This document shows, in pieces, positions 35,199-43,218 of a DNA stretch of 64,000 bases. The stretch spans positions 62,001-126,000 of the forward strand of contig NZ_KB893499.1 in the NCBI RefSeq assembly GCF_000374085.1. The letters run 5' to 3'. Positions within the stretch are counted from its first letter, which is position 1, and each line of letters starts with the position of its first letter. The notes under the pieces are model-generated. The model saw nothing but the letters and a program-made list of their open reading frames with translations. It was not told the origin of the DNA and searched no databases. The translations under genes were made by a program, and so were the position numbers. Source of the DNA: Spirosoma spitsbergense DSM 19989. Lineage in GTDB: Bacteria > Bacteroidota > Bacteroidia > Cytophagales > Spirosomataceae.

Positions 35199-37469
35199 AT
35201 GATTCAGAAAATCCGGCGCGAAGATGCCCTCGATTATCACGCCAAGGGTCGTCCCGGCAAACTTGAAGTCATTCCCAGTAAGGAATACAGCACCCAGCGC
35301 GACCTTTCGCTGGCCTATTCGCCGGGGGTAGCCGAGCCCTGTCTGGCCATTGAAGCCAACCCGGACGATGCCTTCAAATACACCGCCAAGGGCAATCTGG
35401 TGGCCGTTATCAGCAACGGAACCGCCGTGCTGGGGCTGGGTAACATTGGTCCGGGAGCCAGCAAGCCCGTGATGGAAGGAAAAGGACTGCTCTTCAAGAT
35501 TTACTCCGACATTGATGTATTTGACCTGGAGCTGGATACGACCAACATCGACGAGTTTGTGCGTACGGTCAAAATTCTGGAACCCACGTTTGGGGGGGTC
35601 AATCTGGAAGATATCAAAGCACCGGAATGCTTCGAGATTGAGGAGCGGCTTAAGAAGCAAATGAACATTCCGGTCATGCACGACGACCAGCACGGCACGG
35701 CTATCGTGAGCGGAGCCGCTCTGCTCAACGCGCTGGAACTGGTTAATAAGAAAATGGAAACGGCTCAGTTTGTTATTCTGGGTGCCGGAGCTGCCGCTAT
35801 TTCCTGCGCCCGCCAGTACGTAGCCCTGGGGGCGAAACGGGAAAACATAGTGATGTTCGACGTGAACGGACCACTCACAACCAGCCGTACCGACCTGGAC
35901 GAGTTGATGCGCCCCTTCGCTACCAGCCGGGCTATTACCTCCCTGAATGATGCCTTTGCCGGCGCGGATGTATTTGTTGGTTTGTCGAAGGGCGGAATTG
36001 TGAGTCAGGATATGATTCGGCTCATGGCCAGGGATGCGATTGTGTTCGCTATGGCCAATCCAAATCCGGAGATCAGCTACGATGATGCGATGGCCGCCCG
36101 GCCCGATATTATCATGGCTACCGGCCGGTCCGACTACCCGAACCAGGTCAACAACGTACTTGGATTCCCCTACATTTTCCGGGGAGCGCTGGATGTTCGG
36201 GCTACCGAAATCAACGAAGCCATGAAACTGGCGGCCACGTACGCCCTGGCCGATTTGGCGAAGAAACCCGTTCCTGACCTGGTGAACCTGGCCTACGGCG
36301 AGTCGAACATGCTCTTTGGGCGAACCTATATTCTACCCAAACCAGTAGATCCACGCCTGCTAATCACGGTAGCACCAGCCGTAGCTAAAGCCGCCATGGA
36401 GTCGGAAGTGGCGCGGTTACCCATCAGCGATTGGGAAGCTTACGAGCAGCAACTGGCCCGCCGACTGGGGCAGGACAATCAGATTTCGCGGGTTATTCTG
36501 ACCAAAGCCAAAGCTAATCCGAAGCGGGTTGTTTTTGCCGATGCCGAAAACCTGAAAGTCCTGAAAGCCGCCCAACAGGTTCGGGATGAAGGCATTGCTT
36601 TCCCCATCCTCCTGGGTGAGCGGGCTAAAATTGAAAAGCTTATCGAGGAAAACAACCTCGACTTGGGGCATAATGTACAAATCATTGACATACGCGCCCC
36701 CGAACAGCAGCACCTGATTGATCGGTTTACCGACTTATATTTCGACAGGCGTAAGCGAAAGGGTGTCAACGCCACCGAAGCCCGAAAACTGATGTACGTC
36801 CGTAACTACTTCGGGGCGATGATGGTGGAAACGGGTGAAGCCGATGCGCTTATTTCAGGTTTGACGCGTAGTTATCCCGATACCATCCGGCCAGCCCTGC
36901 AAATTATTGGCAAAGAACCGGGCGTTAAAAAAGTGGCCGGGATGTACATTCTGCTCACCAAACGAGGTCCCCTGTTTTTCTCCGACACAACGGTTAATTT
37001 CAATCCTACCGCCGAGGAAATTGTCGAGATAACCGAACTGACCGCCCAAACGGTGGAGCGATTCAACATCAAGCCTCGTATCGCGCTGGTCACGTATTCC
37101 AACTTCGGTAGTGCCCAGGGTGATGATGCGGAGAAGATGAACCGGGCCGTTGAGATCTTGCAGCAGAAACACCCCGATATGATTGTAGACGGCGAAATTC
37201 AGGCTCACCTGGCGTTCAATACCGAACTACTGCAACAGAATCACCCGTTCAGCAAGTTAGTAGGCGAAGGAGCCAACACACTCATTTTCCCCAATCTGTC
37301 GGCAGCCAACATCGCGTATAACCTCATGAGTGAAGCCGCCGGTTTCGATACCATTGGCCCCATTCTGCTGGGTATCCGCCGACCGGTGTATGTGTTACAG
37401 CTGGGTTCGTCGGAACGCGAAATCGTCAACATGGTCGCCATTGCGGTGGTGGAAGCACAGGGGAAATAA
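35199..37469 (+). CDS. maeB: NADP-dependent malic enzyme with phosphotransacetylase-like domain
   Basis: A 756-residue fusion. The malic enzyme half (about 1-420) has [54 protein letters not shown] and [20 protein letters not shown] (NADP site). The C-terminal half (about 430-756) is phosphotransacetylase-like ([61 protein letters not shown]). In E. coli MaeB this domain binds acetyl-CoA and inhibits the enzyme rather than catalysing transfer. The reaction is oxidative decarboxylation of malate to pyruvate with NADPH. It is monocistronic by context, with terminators on both sides; a TACCTTCG element at 35149 may be the promoter -7 box. Assignment is firm. Confidence 0.95.
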   Translation: MIQKIRREDALDYHAKGRPGKLEVIPSKEYSTQRDLSLAYSPGVAEPCLAIEANPDDAFKYTAKGNLVAVISNGTAVLGLGNIGPGASKPVMEGKGLLFKIYSDIDVFDLELDTTNIDEFVRTVKILEPTFGGVNLEDIKAPECFEIEERLKKQMNIPVMHDDQHGTAIVSGAALLNALELVNKKMETAQFVILGAGAAAISCARQYVALGAKRENIVMFDVNGPLTTSRTDLDELMRPFATSRAITSLNDAFAGADVFVGLSKGGIVSQDMIRLMARDAIVFAMANPNPEISYDDAMAARPDIIMATGRSDYPNQVNNVLGFPYIFRGALDVRATEINEAMKLAATYALADLAKKPVPDLVNLAYGESNMLFGRTYILPKPVDPRLLITVAPAVAKAAMESEVARLPISDWEAYEQQLARRLGQDNQISRVILTKAKANPKRVVFADAENLKVLKAAQQVRDEGIAFPILLGERAKIEKLIEENNLDLGHNVQIIDIRAPEQQHLIDRFTDLYFDRRKRKGVNATEARKLMYVRNYFGAMMVETGEADALISGLTRSYPDTIRPALQIIGKEPGVKKVAGMYILLTKRGPLFFSDTTVNFNPTAEEIVEITELTAQTVERFNIKPRIALVTYSNFGSAQGDDAEKMNRAVEILQQKHPDMIVDGEIQAHLAFNTELLQQNHPFSKLVGEGANTLIFPNLSAANIAYNLMSEAAGFDTIGPILLGIRRPVYVLQLGSSEREIVNMVAIAVVEAQGK

Positions 37470-37483
37470 GTTTTTTTAAGGAG

Positions 37484-37617
37484 TTAGTATTAGGAGCGAG
37501 AACCGGTCCGCCGGTGCGATGAGAAACCATTCGGTGCCAGTAAAAAAGAAATAAGATGGTTTTCACTGCCAGATGGCTCCTCACTCCTCACTCCTCACTC
37601 CTCACTCCTAATACTAA
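37484..37617. repeat. Inverted repeat with tandem 7-base word between maeB and trpS
   Basis: TTAGTATTAGGAG (37484-37496) is the exact complement of CTCCTAATACTAA (37605-37617). The right side is preceded by CTCCTCA repeated four times in tandem (37577-37604). It ends 4 bases before trpS, so it could form a large structure over the trpS leader. Confidence 0.75.
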
Positions 37618-37621
37618 ATAT

Positions 37622-38599
37622 ATGAGAATCTTAACCGGTATCCAGTCCAGCGGCAGGCCGCATCTGGGCAATATTTTAGGGGCTATCAAGCCCGCCATTG
37701 AATTATCTAAACACCCCGATAACGAGTCGTTCTTATTCATTGCCGACCTCCATTCGCTCACAACCATTAAGGATGGCCCCATGCGCCGGGAGTTTACGAA
37801 AGCGGTGGCGGCAACCTGGCTGGCTTTTGGTCTGGACACCCAGAAAAACACCTTCTGGCGGCAGTCGCGGGTGGCCGAGCATACGGAACTGGCCTGGCAT
37901 TTGAGTTGCTTCACGCCTTTTCCGATGCTGAACAATGCTACCTCATTCAAGGAAAAATCGGACCGGTCACTATCCGTGGTCAATGCGGGTTTATTCGTGT
38001 ATCCGGTTCTACAGGCGGCTGACATTTTGCTGTACGATGCCGAGATTATCCCCGTCGGGAAAGACCAGCGGCAACACATCGAAATGACGCGCGACATTGC
38101 CAGTGCCGTCAACCATCAATACAATAGCGATATTTTCGTCCTTCCGGAACCCCGCATCGACGATCGGCTCATGACCATTCCGGGTATCGACGGGGCAAAA
38201 ATGAGCAAGTCGTACAATAACTACATCGATATCTTCCTGCCCGAAAACGAATTATGGAAGGTGATCAAAAAAATCAAATCGGACTCCACTCCGCTCGAAG
38301 ACCCGAAGAATCCAGACACCGATATTACCTTTCAATTATTCTCGCTACTGGCGTCCGAATCGCAGATTGCCGAGATGCGGGCTTTGTACGAAGGGGGTAA
38401 CTACGGATATGGCATGGCCAAAAAAGCGTTCTACGAACTCATACTGGCGCAATTTACTACCGAGCGCGAACGCTTTGATTACTACACACTTGAAAATCCT
38501 GATGCGCTGGAAGCCGAACTTCGGGATGGCGAAGAAAAAGCCCGCGCCGTGGCTGGGCGCACCATTACACGGGTGCGGGAAGTGATGGGATTTAGTTAG
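37622..38599 (+). CDS. trpS: Tryptophanyl-tRNA synthetase
   Basis: A 325-residue class I synthetase charging tRNA-Trp. The ATG at 37622 gives MRILTGIQSSGRPHLGNILG, with the HIGH-type PHLGN motif at once; an ATG at 37556 would add 22 residues encoded by the low-complexity repeat and is rejected. The KMSKS motif is in DGAKMSKSYNNYID (about 196). Length and order are normal for bacterial TrpS. The leader region carries a 7-base tandem repeat and an inverted repeat, so translation or stability could be structured; no T-box or trp leader peptide is seen. The stop lies inside the inverted repeat at 38592. Confidence 0.97.
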   Translation: MRILTGIQSSGRPHLGNILGAIKPAIELSKHPDNESFLFIADLHSLTTIKDGPMRREFTKAVAATWLAFGLDTQKNTFWRQSRVAEHTELAWHLSCFTPFPMLNNATSFKEKSDRSLSVVNAGLFVYPVLQAADILLYDAEIIPVGKDQRQHIEMTRDIASAVNHQYNSDIFVLPEPRIDDRLMTIPGIDGAKMSKSYNNYIDIFLPENELWKVIKKIKSDSTPLEDPKNPDTDITFQLFSLLASESQIAEMRALYEGGNYGYGMAKKAFYELILAQFTTERERFDYYTLENPDALEAELRDGEEKARAVAGRTITRVREVMGFS

Positions 38600-38625
38600 C
38601 GGTCAAGAAAATTACCGTTAGCTAA
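38592..38625 (+). terminator. Hairpin overlapping the trpS stop
   Basis: TTAGTTAGCGGT (38592-38603) pairs with ACCGTTAGCTAA (38614-38625): ten standard pairs, one wobble (G-T) and one mismatch. The trpS TAG (38597-38599) is in the left arm. No T-run follows. Confidence 0.55.
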
Positions 38626-38654
38626 ATTGATTTGGAATGGGTGTTTCGGTTTGT

Positions 38655-38682
38655 GTACTTTCATTAGATTAATGAAACGTAC
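38655..38682. promoter_or_regulatory. Operator-like palindrome before the LuxR-type gene
   Basis: GTACTTTCATTA (38655-38666) and TAATGAAACGTAC (38670-38682) are inverted copies with one extra base, centred 43 bases before the ATG of the HTH protein. A regulator binding its own promoter is a natural reading; not proven. Confidence 0.4.
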
Positions 38683-38711
38683 AGTCAATTAAAAACCCCA
38701 CCCTGTATAAA

Positions 38712-38942
38712 ATGAGTAACCTATCCTACACACAAGGTCTAACTATTATTCGGCTAAAGCCCCGTGAGCTTCACTTTTTGCAGTTAGCCTGCTCCGAATT
38801 AACCTATGTCCAGATCGCCGACCAAATGTGCGTTAGCCCCCGCACGGTAGATGGCTATCGGGAAGCCTTATTCGACCGGTTCAGAATCAAAAGCCGTGTG
38901 GGGTTGGTTCTTTGGGCGTTACGAACAGGGCTGGTGGCGTAA
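38712..38942 (+). CDS. Stand-alone LuxR/GerE-type helix-turn-helix protein
   Basis: A 76-residue protein that is essentially one GerE-type HTH domain: LKPRELHFLQLACSELTYVQ, then IADQMCVSPRTVDGYREALF, the recognition helix, and DRFRIKSRVGLVLWALRTGL. Normal response regulators have a receiver of 120 residues before this; none is present and there is no frame open upstream that could encode one. Similar HTH-only LuxR proteins occur in Cytophagales. It should bind DNA as a dimer; a palindrome lies just upstream. It sits alone between trpS and deoC. Its regulon is unknown. Confidence 0.75.
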   Translation: MSNLSYTQGLTIIRLKPRELHFLQLACSELTYVQIADQMCVSPRTVDGYREALFDRFRIKSRVGLVLWALRTGLVA

Positions 38943-39021
38943 CCGTTTCCTCTAATCGACACAGCCATTTAGCCCTCTCGCAATTATTCCAGCTCGCCAG
39001 TCAATATGACCTGGCGTAGGT

Positions 39022-39044
39022 CGTTACGTGAATAACGCTTTTTT
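39022..39044 (+). terminator. Small hairpin with T-run immediately before deoC
   Basis: CGTTA (39022-39026) pairs with TAACG (39033-39037), then C and six T (39039-39044). The deoC ATG is only 9 bases further. It may end the HTH-gene transcript, or act as an attenuator in the deoC leader. Confidence 0.5.
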
Positions 39045-39052
39045 ATTCATGT

Positions 39053-39811
39053 ATGAACACACCCCTGATTCGTGAGATTGCCAAAATGATTGACCACGCA
39101 CTGTTGCATCCAACGCTTACCGATGCAGAACTACGGGCGGGCTGCGAGCTGGTTCTTCCGTACGACGTAGCATCGGTTTGTGTTAAACCCTACGCTGTCC
39201 GCAGCACGACCGAATTTCTGGCAGGCTCTGCTATACGGATTGGAACAGTCATTGGCTTTCCCCACGGAAATAGTGCCACCGGCATTAAAGTGGCCGAGGC
39301 CGATCAGGCGTGTCGGGATGGTGCGGTTGAAATCGACATGGTGGTCAATATTGGCAAAGTACTGAGTAACGACTGGACCTATGTACGGGCCGAAATTCAG
39401 GCTGTTCATACGGTTTGTCGTGAGCACAAAGCGCTACTGAAAGTAATTTTCGAGAATGATTTCCTGCCTGATAACAACCACAAAATAAAGCTCTGCCAAA
39501 TCTGTACGGAAGTTGGGGTTGAGTTCGTCAAAACATCAACCGGTTTCGGCTTTGTGAAAGGCCAGGACGGCAGGTACAATTACGAGGGGGCTACGATAGA
39601 AGACCTGCGGCTGATGCTCGATCACGTAGGACCGGGGGTTCGGGTGAAAGCGTCCGGCGGTATCCGTACCCTGGATGAACTGTTGCTGGTACGGGAAATG
39701 GGCGTTTCGCGGGTGGGTACCTCGTCAACAGCCGCAATCATGCAGGAGGCTTACCATCGGTTTGGAGCAACCACCTCCAACGAACCCATTCCCGAAATCG
39801 ACGGGTATTAA
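39053..39811 (+). CDS. deoC: Deoxyribose-phosphate aldolase
   Basis: A 252-residue class I aldolase that splits 2-deoxyribose 5-phosphate into glyceraldehyde 3-phosphate and acetaldehyde during deoxynucleoside breakdown. The Schiff-base Lys is in VGVEFVKTSTGFGFVKG (about 157), the second Lys in VRVKASGGIRTLDELL (about 200), and the Asp in GAVEIDMVVNIGKVLSNDW (about 90). The length and motifs are normal. It precedes a sugar-phosphate isomerase-type gene by 46 bases, so the pair probably acts in one sugar catabolic path. No deoABD genes are adjacent. Confidence 0.93.
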   Translation: MNTPLIREIAKMIDHALLHPTLTDAELRAGCELVLPYDVASVCVKPYAVRSTTEFLAGSAIRIGTVIGFPHGNSATGIKVAEADQACRDGAVEIDMVVNIGKVLSNDWTYVRAEIQAVHTVCREHKALLKVIFENDFLPDNNHKIKLCQICTEVGVEFVKTSTGFGFVKGQDGRYNYEGATIEDLRLMLDHVGPGVRVKASGGIRTLDELLLVREMGVSRVGTSSTAAIMQEAYHRFGATTSNEPIPEIDGY

Positions 39812-39857
39812 TCGAGCCTTATGCGTAGTTTTACGGCGTACATGATCTGGTAACCCA

Positions 39858-40772
39858 ATGCTCAATCTTGGCTTTGTTTCGGCTATCCTGGCCGATTATG
39901 ACCTCAACAGTGTGTTGAAATTTGCTTCCGACCACACGTTCAAATGCGTTGAAGTGATGTGCTGGCCGACCAGCAACGCCGATTCACGTCGGTATGCCGG
40001 TGTTACGCACATCGATGTGGACAATATGGACCTACAGCAGATTCACGACCTGACAAAACTTCACCAGGTTTCTATTTCGGGCCTGGGCTACTACCCCAAT
40101 CCGCTCGACCCGAATCCCGAACAGGCGGAGTTTTATCGGGAGCATTTGAAAAAAGTTATCCGGGCGGCTGCGAAACTGGGCATTGGAGTCGTCACTACGT
40201 TCATTGGCCGCAACCCATCCCTGAGCATTACGGATAACCTGAAACTATATGCCGAACACTGGCCCGGTATCGTGAAAGTAGCCGAGGAATGTAATGTAAA
40301 AATCGGCATTGAAAACTGTCCGATGTGGTTCACGGACGATGAGTGGCCGGGCGGCAAAAACCTCGCGACTACCCCCGCCATCTGGGACCGCATGTTCGAG
40401 ATTATCCCCTCCCCTATTCTGGGGCTGAACTACGACCCCAGCCACCTGATCTGGCAAATGATGGATGAAGTAAAACCCATTTACGACTACCGCGACCGCC
40501 TGCACCACATTCACCTGAAAGATGTAAAACTGTACCGGGATAAACTGAACCGGGTGGGAATCATGGCGAACCCACTGGAATACCACTCGCCCAAACTACC
40601 CGGCCTGGGCGATGTGCGCTGGCGCGATTTTTTTGCGGCTCTGACCGATGTACGCTACCGGGGACCGGTTTGCATCGAAGTAGAAGACAAGGCGTTTGAA
40701 GGGAGTCCGGACGATGTAAAGACCGCCATCCTAACCGCCCGGAACTACCTAAGCCAGTTTATGGTGCTGTAA
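39858..40772 (+). CDS. Sugar phosphate isomerase/epimerase (TIM barrel, AP-endonuclease 2 fold)
   Basis: A 304-residue cytoplasmic protein of the xylose isomerase-like TIM barrel superfamily. KFASDHTFKCVEVMCWPT near residue 20, VVTTFIGRNPS near 118, CNVKIGIENCPMWF near 150 with the metal-binding Glu, GLNYDPSHLIWQ near 195, and HHIHLKDVKLY near 217 supply the usual His, Asp and Glu ligands; the final PVCIEVEDKAFEG gives the last Glu. It should isomerise or epimerise a sugar or inositol derivative using a divalent metal. No named member can be chosen. It follows deoC by 46 bases on the same strand. Confidence 0.88.
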   Translation: MLNLGFVSAILADYDLNSVLKFASDHTFKCVEVMCWPTSNADSRRYAGVTHIDVDNMDLQQIHDLTKLHQVSISGLGYYPNPLDPNPEQAEFYREHLKKVIRAAAKLGIGVVTTFIGRNPSLSITDNLKLYAEHWPGIVKVAEECNVKIGIENCPMWFTDDEWPGGKNLATTPAIWDRMFEIIPSPILGLNYDPSHLIWQMMDEVKPIYDYRDRLHHIHLKDVKLYRDKLNRVGIMANPLEYHSPKLPGLGDVRWRDFFAALTDVRYRGPVCIEVEDKAFEGSPDDVKTAILTARNYLSQFMVL

Positions 40773-40813
40773 CGTTTCGGGACAATTTCGTATCTTCATT
40801 GAAAAATATCATC

Positions 40814-41467
40814 ATGGTTGCAACCGCTCCACTTGCCAAACAGATAATCGAACGACTCAATCACGAAAAGGTTCTGTTCATCGACGCTACCATTGATGAA
40901 TACTGGAATTTAGCCGATGAACTGGCCGATGCACCTTACGACATTGAGTATATAGAAGGGCATATACGCGCAAAAATGAGCCAGGCAAGCGATAGTCACG
41001 AAACAATTGTGGCTAACATGGTAGCTTTATTAAGAACCATTTTTTACAACGATCCTGCTGTGCGGGTCATGGGTAGTAACAAACTAGTTTATGTTCCAGC
41101 CTGCACACTGGCAGTCAATCCCAACGTATTGGTGATGCAGGGGGAGAGCCAGCTTTTTCAGCGCCATGGGCAGGCAGCTGGTATCACAAATCCTTACATA
41201 CTGATTGAAGTTCACTCTGACTCGACCGAGAAGAACGACATGTTTGTCAAACTGCGTTGCTATAAACTACTGGAGTCGGTTCAGCACATTATTTATATTG
41301 ATCAACACGTGGCAAATGTATCCGTCTATACAAAACAACTAGACATGTATCATTGGCTCAACAAAGACTTCGACCAGTTGGATATGGACGTTCGAATCGG
41401 CAATTTTACGATTCCGATGCAGGATATTTACCATAAAGTAGCCTTTGCCAGTGCTGGAAAAGCTTAA
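40814..41467 (+). CDS. Uma2-family (DUF820) PD-(D/E)XK-like protein, active site altered
   Basis: A 217-residue protein from the ATG at 40814 (a TTG at 40799 would add five residues). The layout matches Uma2/DUF820 restriction-endonuclease-like proteins: an N-terminal DEYWNLADELADAPYDIEYI segment, then YVPACTLAVNPNVLVM, NPYILIEVHSDSTEKNDMF and VKLRCYKLLESVQHIIYID. In typical members the first motif reads YxPDxxV with a catalytic Asp; here it is PA, so the Asp is absent, while the E-x-K-type Glu in LIEV and a Lys remain. Nuclease activity is therefore doubtful. Such genes are common in Cytophagales and cyanobacteria with unknown role. Its end overlaps the PAP2 gene. Confidence 0.75.
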   Translation: MVATAPLAKQIIERLNHEKVLFIDATIDEYWNLADELADAPYDIEYIEGHIRAKMSQASDSHETIVANMVALLRTIFYNDPAVRVMGSNKLVYVPACTLAVNPNVLVMQGESQLFQRHGQAAGITNPYILIEVHSDSTEKNDMFVKLRCYKLLESVQHIIYIDQHVANVSVYTKQLDMYHWLNKDFDQLDMDVRIGNFTIPMQDIYHKVAFASAGKA

Positions 41468-42035
41468 TCAACTCGATACCGACCTTTTCCTGTGGCTCAA
41501 TGGCCGCTACACGCCCTGGCTCGACCCAATTATGATCTGGGTGACGGAGCGCAACACCTGGTTTCCGTTTTACGCCCTGCTCATTGGCTGGCTGGTGTAC
41601 CGGTTTCGGAAACACGCTATCGCCCTACTACTGACCATTGCGGCTGCCGTAGCCGTAGCTGACCAACTGGCCTCGTCGGTGCTTAAGCCCCTCACCCACC
41701 GCCTGCGCCCCTGTCACGAACTGGGGTTGCAAAAGTTGATTCATCCGGTGCTGGAATGTGGGGGGCTGTACAGTTTCGTTTCCTCCCATGCCTCCACCAC
41801 GTTTGCACTGGCCACTACACTATGGCTGTTGCTGGGGAAACACTATCCCCAGTTCAGATGGGTATTCTTATGGGCAGCTGTTGTGTCGTACAGCCGGATT
41901 TATGTGGCGGCTCATTACCCGCTTGATGTGCTGGCCGGTGCGGGTCTGGGTATTTTATCGGCGTTTCTGTGCGTCCTTATCTTTCACTGGTGGCATAATC
42001 GATTCGTCACACCTGACAAACGCTTTGTCGACTAA
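41451..42035 (+). CDS. PAP2-family membrane phosphatase
   Basis: A 194-residue membrane protein from the GTG at 41451, giving the family-typical beginning [M]LEKLNQLDTDLFLWLNG; it overlaps the preceding gene by 17 bases. About five helices. Motifs: KPLTHRLRP (KxxxxxxRP), YSFVSSHASTTFALA (PSGH variant with SSHA) and SRIYVAAHYPLDVLAGAG (SRxxxxxHxxxD), so all catalytic positions are present. It removes phosphate from a lipid such as undecaprenyl pyrophosphate or phosphatidic acid, probably on the periplasmic face. Translational coupling to the Uma2-like gene is likely because of the overlap. Confidence 0.88.
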   Translation: MLEKLNQLDTDLFLWLNGRYTPWLDPIMIWVTERNTWFPFYALLIGWLVYRFRKHAIALLLTIAAAVAVADQLASSVLKPLTHRLRPCHELGLQKLIHPVLECGGLYSFVSSHASTTFALATTLWLLLGKHYPQFRWVFLWAAVVSYSRIYVAAHYPLDVLAGAGLGILSAFLCVLIFHWWHNRFVTPDKRFVD

Positions 42036-42121
42036 GCCTTTGCAAGGGGTTGTTTGATAGCGTTTTACCAGCTAGCTTGCCGTTCGTATAGAGCCCACTG
42101 CACCAACCTATCCAACTATTC

Positions 42122-43129
42122 ATGTTCAACCGGTTTCAGTCGCTGATTCGGGATTACTTCGGCTTCTCGCACAAAGAGAGCCTGGGGTTCACCGTTCTTA
42201 TTTTTCTGACAATACTCTGCCTGTTCATCCCCTTTTTGTACCGGTTTGTAAGCGACCGGAACCCAATTGATACCAGTGCTACCGACCAGCGTAAACTCGA
42301 TAGCCTGGTAGCCCTGATGCAGGCCGAAGAAGCCCGCCAACCCCAATTTGGCAGTCGCCCGGAGAAAGATAAAACCACCGGCGAACGGTTCAGCGAGCCC
42401 AAACTATTCAATTTTGACCCGAACACGGTCAGCGTAGCCGGGTTACAACAACTGGGGTTACCCAAATGGTTAGCCGAACGCATTGACAAGTACCGCACTA
42501 AAGGCGGGCAGTTTCGGAAGAAAGAAGACCTTCTACGTATTTATGACTTCCCACCCGACCTCTACGACCAGCTTGAGCCGTATATTGCATTGAAAGAAAC
42601 GCCCCGCTCCGGCCAGTTTCCGTCGGAACGATTTGGGGATACGAAGGCCAGCTCCAGTGAACCCTACCAACCCGGCGAACGAAAACCATTTCCCGAACGA
42701 CCTGCTTATGCAGAGCGTCCTGCCAAACCGGCAATCCAGCCCTTCGACATCAACACCGCCGACACGGCCCAGTTGATTGCCCTGAAAGGTATCGGTTCTA
42801 CACTGGCCGGACGTATCGTGAAATTCCGCGACGCGCTCGGCGGCTTCATCACCACAGAGCAGTTCCGTGATATTTACGGACTGGATTCGCTGGTACTTGG
42901 CGAGTTGGAGAAGTTTGGCAAAATACAGTCTGCCGTTCACAAAATTCCAGTTAATACGGCCTCGGTAGACCAATTGGACAAGCACCCTTTTTTATCACGC
43001 CGACAGGCACAGATAATTGTCAACTATCGCGAGCAGCACGGTGCCTATACTTCCACCGAATCGCTCAAACCCATCCGAATTCTGGATGCCAAAACCATCG
43101 AGAAAATCGCCCCGTATCTGGAATTCTAG
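42122..43129 (+). CDS. Membrane-anchored helix-hairpin-helix (ComEA-like) protein
   Basis: A 335-residue protein with one N-terminal membrane helix (about 20-42, GFTVLIFLTILCLFIPFLY) and a polar linker. Three helix-hairpin-helix units follow: LFNFDPNTVSVAGLQQLGLP (about 98), PFDINTADTAQLIALKGIGS (about 207) and IPVNTASVDQLDKHPFLSRR (about 278). The NTA-type start and GIGSTLAGRIVKFR hairpin are the ComEA pattern. ComEA binds DNA outside the inner membrane during uptake; three copies with a proline-rich linker are usual in Bacteroidota homologues. No competence genes are near, so uptake is only one option. The stop is inside a long inverted repeat. Confidence 0.85.
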   Translation: MFNRFQSLIRDYFGFSHKESLGFTVLIFLTILCLFIPFLYRFVSDRNPIDTSATDQRKLDSLVALMQAEEARQPQFGSRPEKDKTTGERFSEPKLFNFDPNTVSVAGLQQLGLPKWLAERIDKYRTKGGQFRKKEDLLRIYDFPPDLYDQLEPYIALKETPRSGQFPSERFGDTKASSSEPYQPGERKPFPERPAYAERPAKPAIQPFDINTADTAQLIALKGIGSTLAGRIVKFRDALGGFITTEQFRDIYGLDSLVLGELEKFGKIQSAVHKIPVNTASVDQLDKHPFLSRRQAQIIVNYREQHGAYTSTESLKPIRILDAKTIEKIAPYLEF

Positions 43130-43218
43130 TCGTAGATTTTCCCGTATTCCGTCAGCAGGTGACCGCGACGGCGGACCGTTTAATTCACCTGCTGACGGAA
43201 TACGGGAAAATCTACGAC
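43129..43218. terminator. Perfect 34-bp inverted repeat joining two convergent genes
   Basis: Arms 43129-43162 and 43185-43218 are exact complements with a 22-base loop. The last base of the TAG of the helix-hairpin-helix gene (43127-43129) is in the left arm, and the TAG of rlmD (43212-43214, minus strand) is in the right arm. It is far longer than needed for an intrinsic terminator and has no T-run. Confidence 0.9.

Noticed and set aside
40814-41467. Active Uma2 restriction endonuclease.
   Set aside because: The catalytic Asp is missing from the YxPD motif, so activity is not claimed.
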